From: Fibrobacter succinogenes
Lineage (GTDB): Bacteria; Fibrobacterota; Fibrobacteria; Fibrobacterales; CADBQJ01
Assembly: GCA_902796785.1 (NCBI GenBank)
Contig: CADBQJ010000078.1
Coordinates: 1 to 5,497, forward strand
DNA length: 5,497 nucleotides
Reading direction: 5' to 3'
Positions within the stretch are counted from its first letter, which is position 1; every line of letters begins with the position of its first letter. The position numbers were made by a program, and so were the translations under genes. Below the pieces are notes generated by a model, which made no database searches, was not told the origin of the DNA, and saw only the letters and a list, made by a program, of their open reading frames with translations. Below are positions 4,846 through 5,497 of the stretch, one piece after another.

Positions 4846-5497
4846 ATGACGACCGCGCGACTTTCCGCCGTTCTGACCGCGATCGCGCTGCTGGGCTCGC
4901 CCGCCCTCGGCGCCGAAAAGAGCTGCAGACCCGACGAGGCCGGGCGGATTCCCGCCGCCAACCCCTGCCTCCGGCTGACGGGCCGCGCCCTCGTGGCCGG
5001 GCCCAAGGACGGAATCGGCGCCCCGGGCGCGCTGGTCTTCGACCGCCCGGGGATCGTCCTCGAGGTCCGCTTCACGGGCACGTCGTTCGCGCTGGAGCTC
5101 GCCGCGGAGAACGCCCACGTGGAGCTCTGCGTGGACGGGAAGTGCGCGCGCGAGCGCCTGGCCGGGCCGATGCGCGAGGTGCGCGTCGCCGAGGGGCTGC
5201 CCTCCGGCGAGCACCTCTTCCTCCTCCGCAAGCGGAGCGAGACCATCGGCTCGCAGGTGGAGGCCGGGCGGATCCGGATCGACCCGGGCGCGCTCCTCCT
5301 CGAGGCGCGGAAGCCCGCCGCGCGGCGGATCGAGATCGTCGGCGACTCCTACACGGTCGGCTACGGCGTGGAGTCGCCGGGCCGCGGCGGCCCCGGGACG
5401 CAGGACGAATCGGGCCGCGACTGCGACGACGAAAAGCTGCGCGCGACCACCAACACGTTCGCCGCGCAGGGGTGGATCGCCGCGGAGCTGCTGGGGG
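4846..5497 (+). CDS. Secreted SGNH/GDSL hydrolase, CE2 acetyl-esterase-like, 3' end missing
   Basis: The frame stays open to the window end, giving 217 residues. The ATG at 4846 has AAGGAG (4833-4838) seven bases upstream. A signal peptide fits residues 1-23 (ending SPALGA before EK), so the product is exported. Residues about 41-145 match the N-terminal beta-sandwich of carbohydrate esterase family 2 (VRFTGTSFALEL, VELCVDG, GEHLFLLRKRSE, AGRIRIDPGALL). The SGNH domain then begins with IEIVGDSYTVGYGVES (163-178); Ser168 in GDS is the expected nucleophile. The segment GRDCDDEKLRATTNTFAAQGW (190-210) matches the family region that precedes the next helix. Oxyanion-hole residues and the catalytic Asp/His lie beyond the window. 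Characterised CE2 enzymes remove acetyl groups from plant polysaccharides; the substrate here is inferred. Cys27, 41, 95, 100 and 193 could form disulfides in the periplasm. It is divergent from the efflux operon, and no functional link is evident. Confidence 0.85.
   Translation, partial: MTTARLSAVLTAIALLGSPALGAEKSCRPDEAGRIPAANPCLRLTGRALVAGPKDGIGAPGALVFDRPGIVLEVRFTGTSFALELAAENAHVELCVDGKCARERLAGPMREVRVAEGLPSGEHLFLLRKRSETIGSQVEAGRIRIDPGALLLEARKPAARRIEIVGDSYTVGYGVESPGRGGPGTQDESGRDCDDEKLRATTNTFAAQGWIAAELLG

Noticed and set aside
4671..5246. Minus-strand open frame across the divergent region and the esterase start
   Set aside because: The plus-strand frame here encodes a signal peptide, a CE2-like beta-sandwich and a GDS motif with a good ribosome-binding site, whereas this frame gives Arg/Ser/Pro-rich sequence without a domain. 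It also runs through the probable promoters.

Overview
The window comes from a high-GC, Gram-negative bacterium. The coding sequence is strongly GC-rich with G/C-ending codons, and one operon encodes both an inner-membrane ABC exporter and a TolC-type outer-membrane channel. The phylum cannot be fixed from this sequence. A secreted esterase next to an ABC pump in a GC-rich genome would fit Acidobacteriota, Myxococcota or xanthomonad-like Proteobacteria, but this is only an inference.

Most of the window (179-4674, minus strand) is one compact four-gene operon, read right to left: outer-membrane factor (TolC family), periplasmic adaptor (MacA/HlyD family), ABC ATPase (MacB/LolD type) and FtsX/MacB-type permease. 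Two junctions are 4-base stop/start overlaps (ATGA at 3385-3388, GTGA at 1399-1402) and the third gap is 7 bases, so the proteins are probably made in a coupled way. Together they would form a MacAB-TolC-like tripartite pump: the ATPase drives the permease mechanically, and the adaptor links it to the outer-membrane duct. Unlike E. coli MacB, the ATPase and permease are separate polypeptides, as in YknY/YknZ. The substrate cannot be read from the sequence.

Downstream of the permease, 27-178 is a short non-coding stretch. It holds a tandem heptamer repeat, a 13-bp palindrome, a strong intrinsic terminator for the operon, and then what looks like the promoter region, ribosome-binding site and first codons of another minus-strand gene that leaves the window at base 1.

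On the right, 4675-4845 is a divergent intergenic region. The efflux operon leaves to the left and a plus-strand gene leaves to the right. That gene encodes a secreted SGNH/GDSL hydrolase resembling carbohydrate esterase family 2 (N-terminal beta-sandwich, then a GDSY catalytic block) and is cut by the window end. The divergent region carries a pair of 10-bp direct repeats that could be a regulator site. No new system is evident. The most unusual points are the heptamer array, the terminator/promoter junction at the left, a missing Ser in the adaptor's channel-docking motif, and the direct repeats between the divergent genes.
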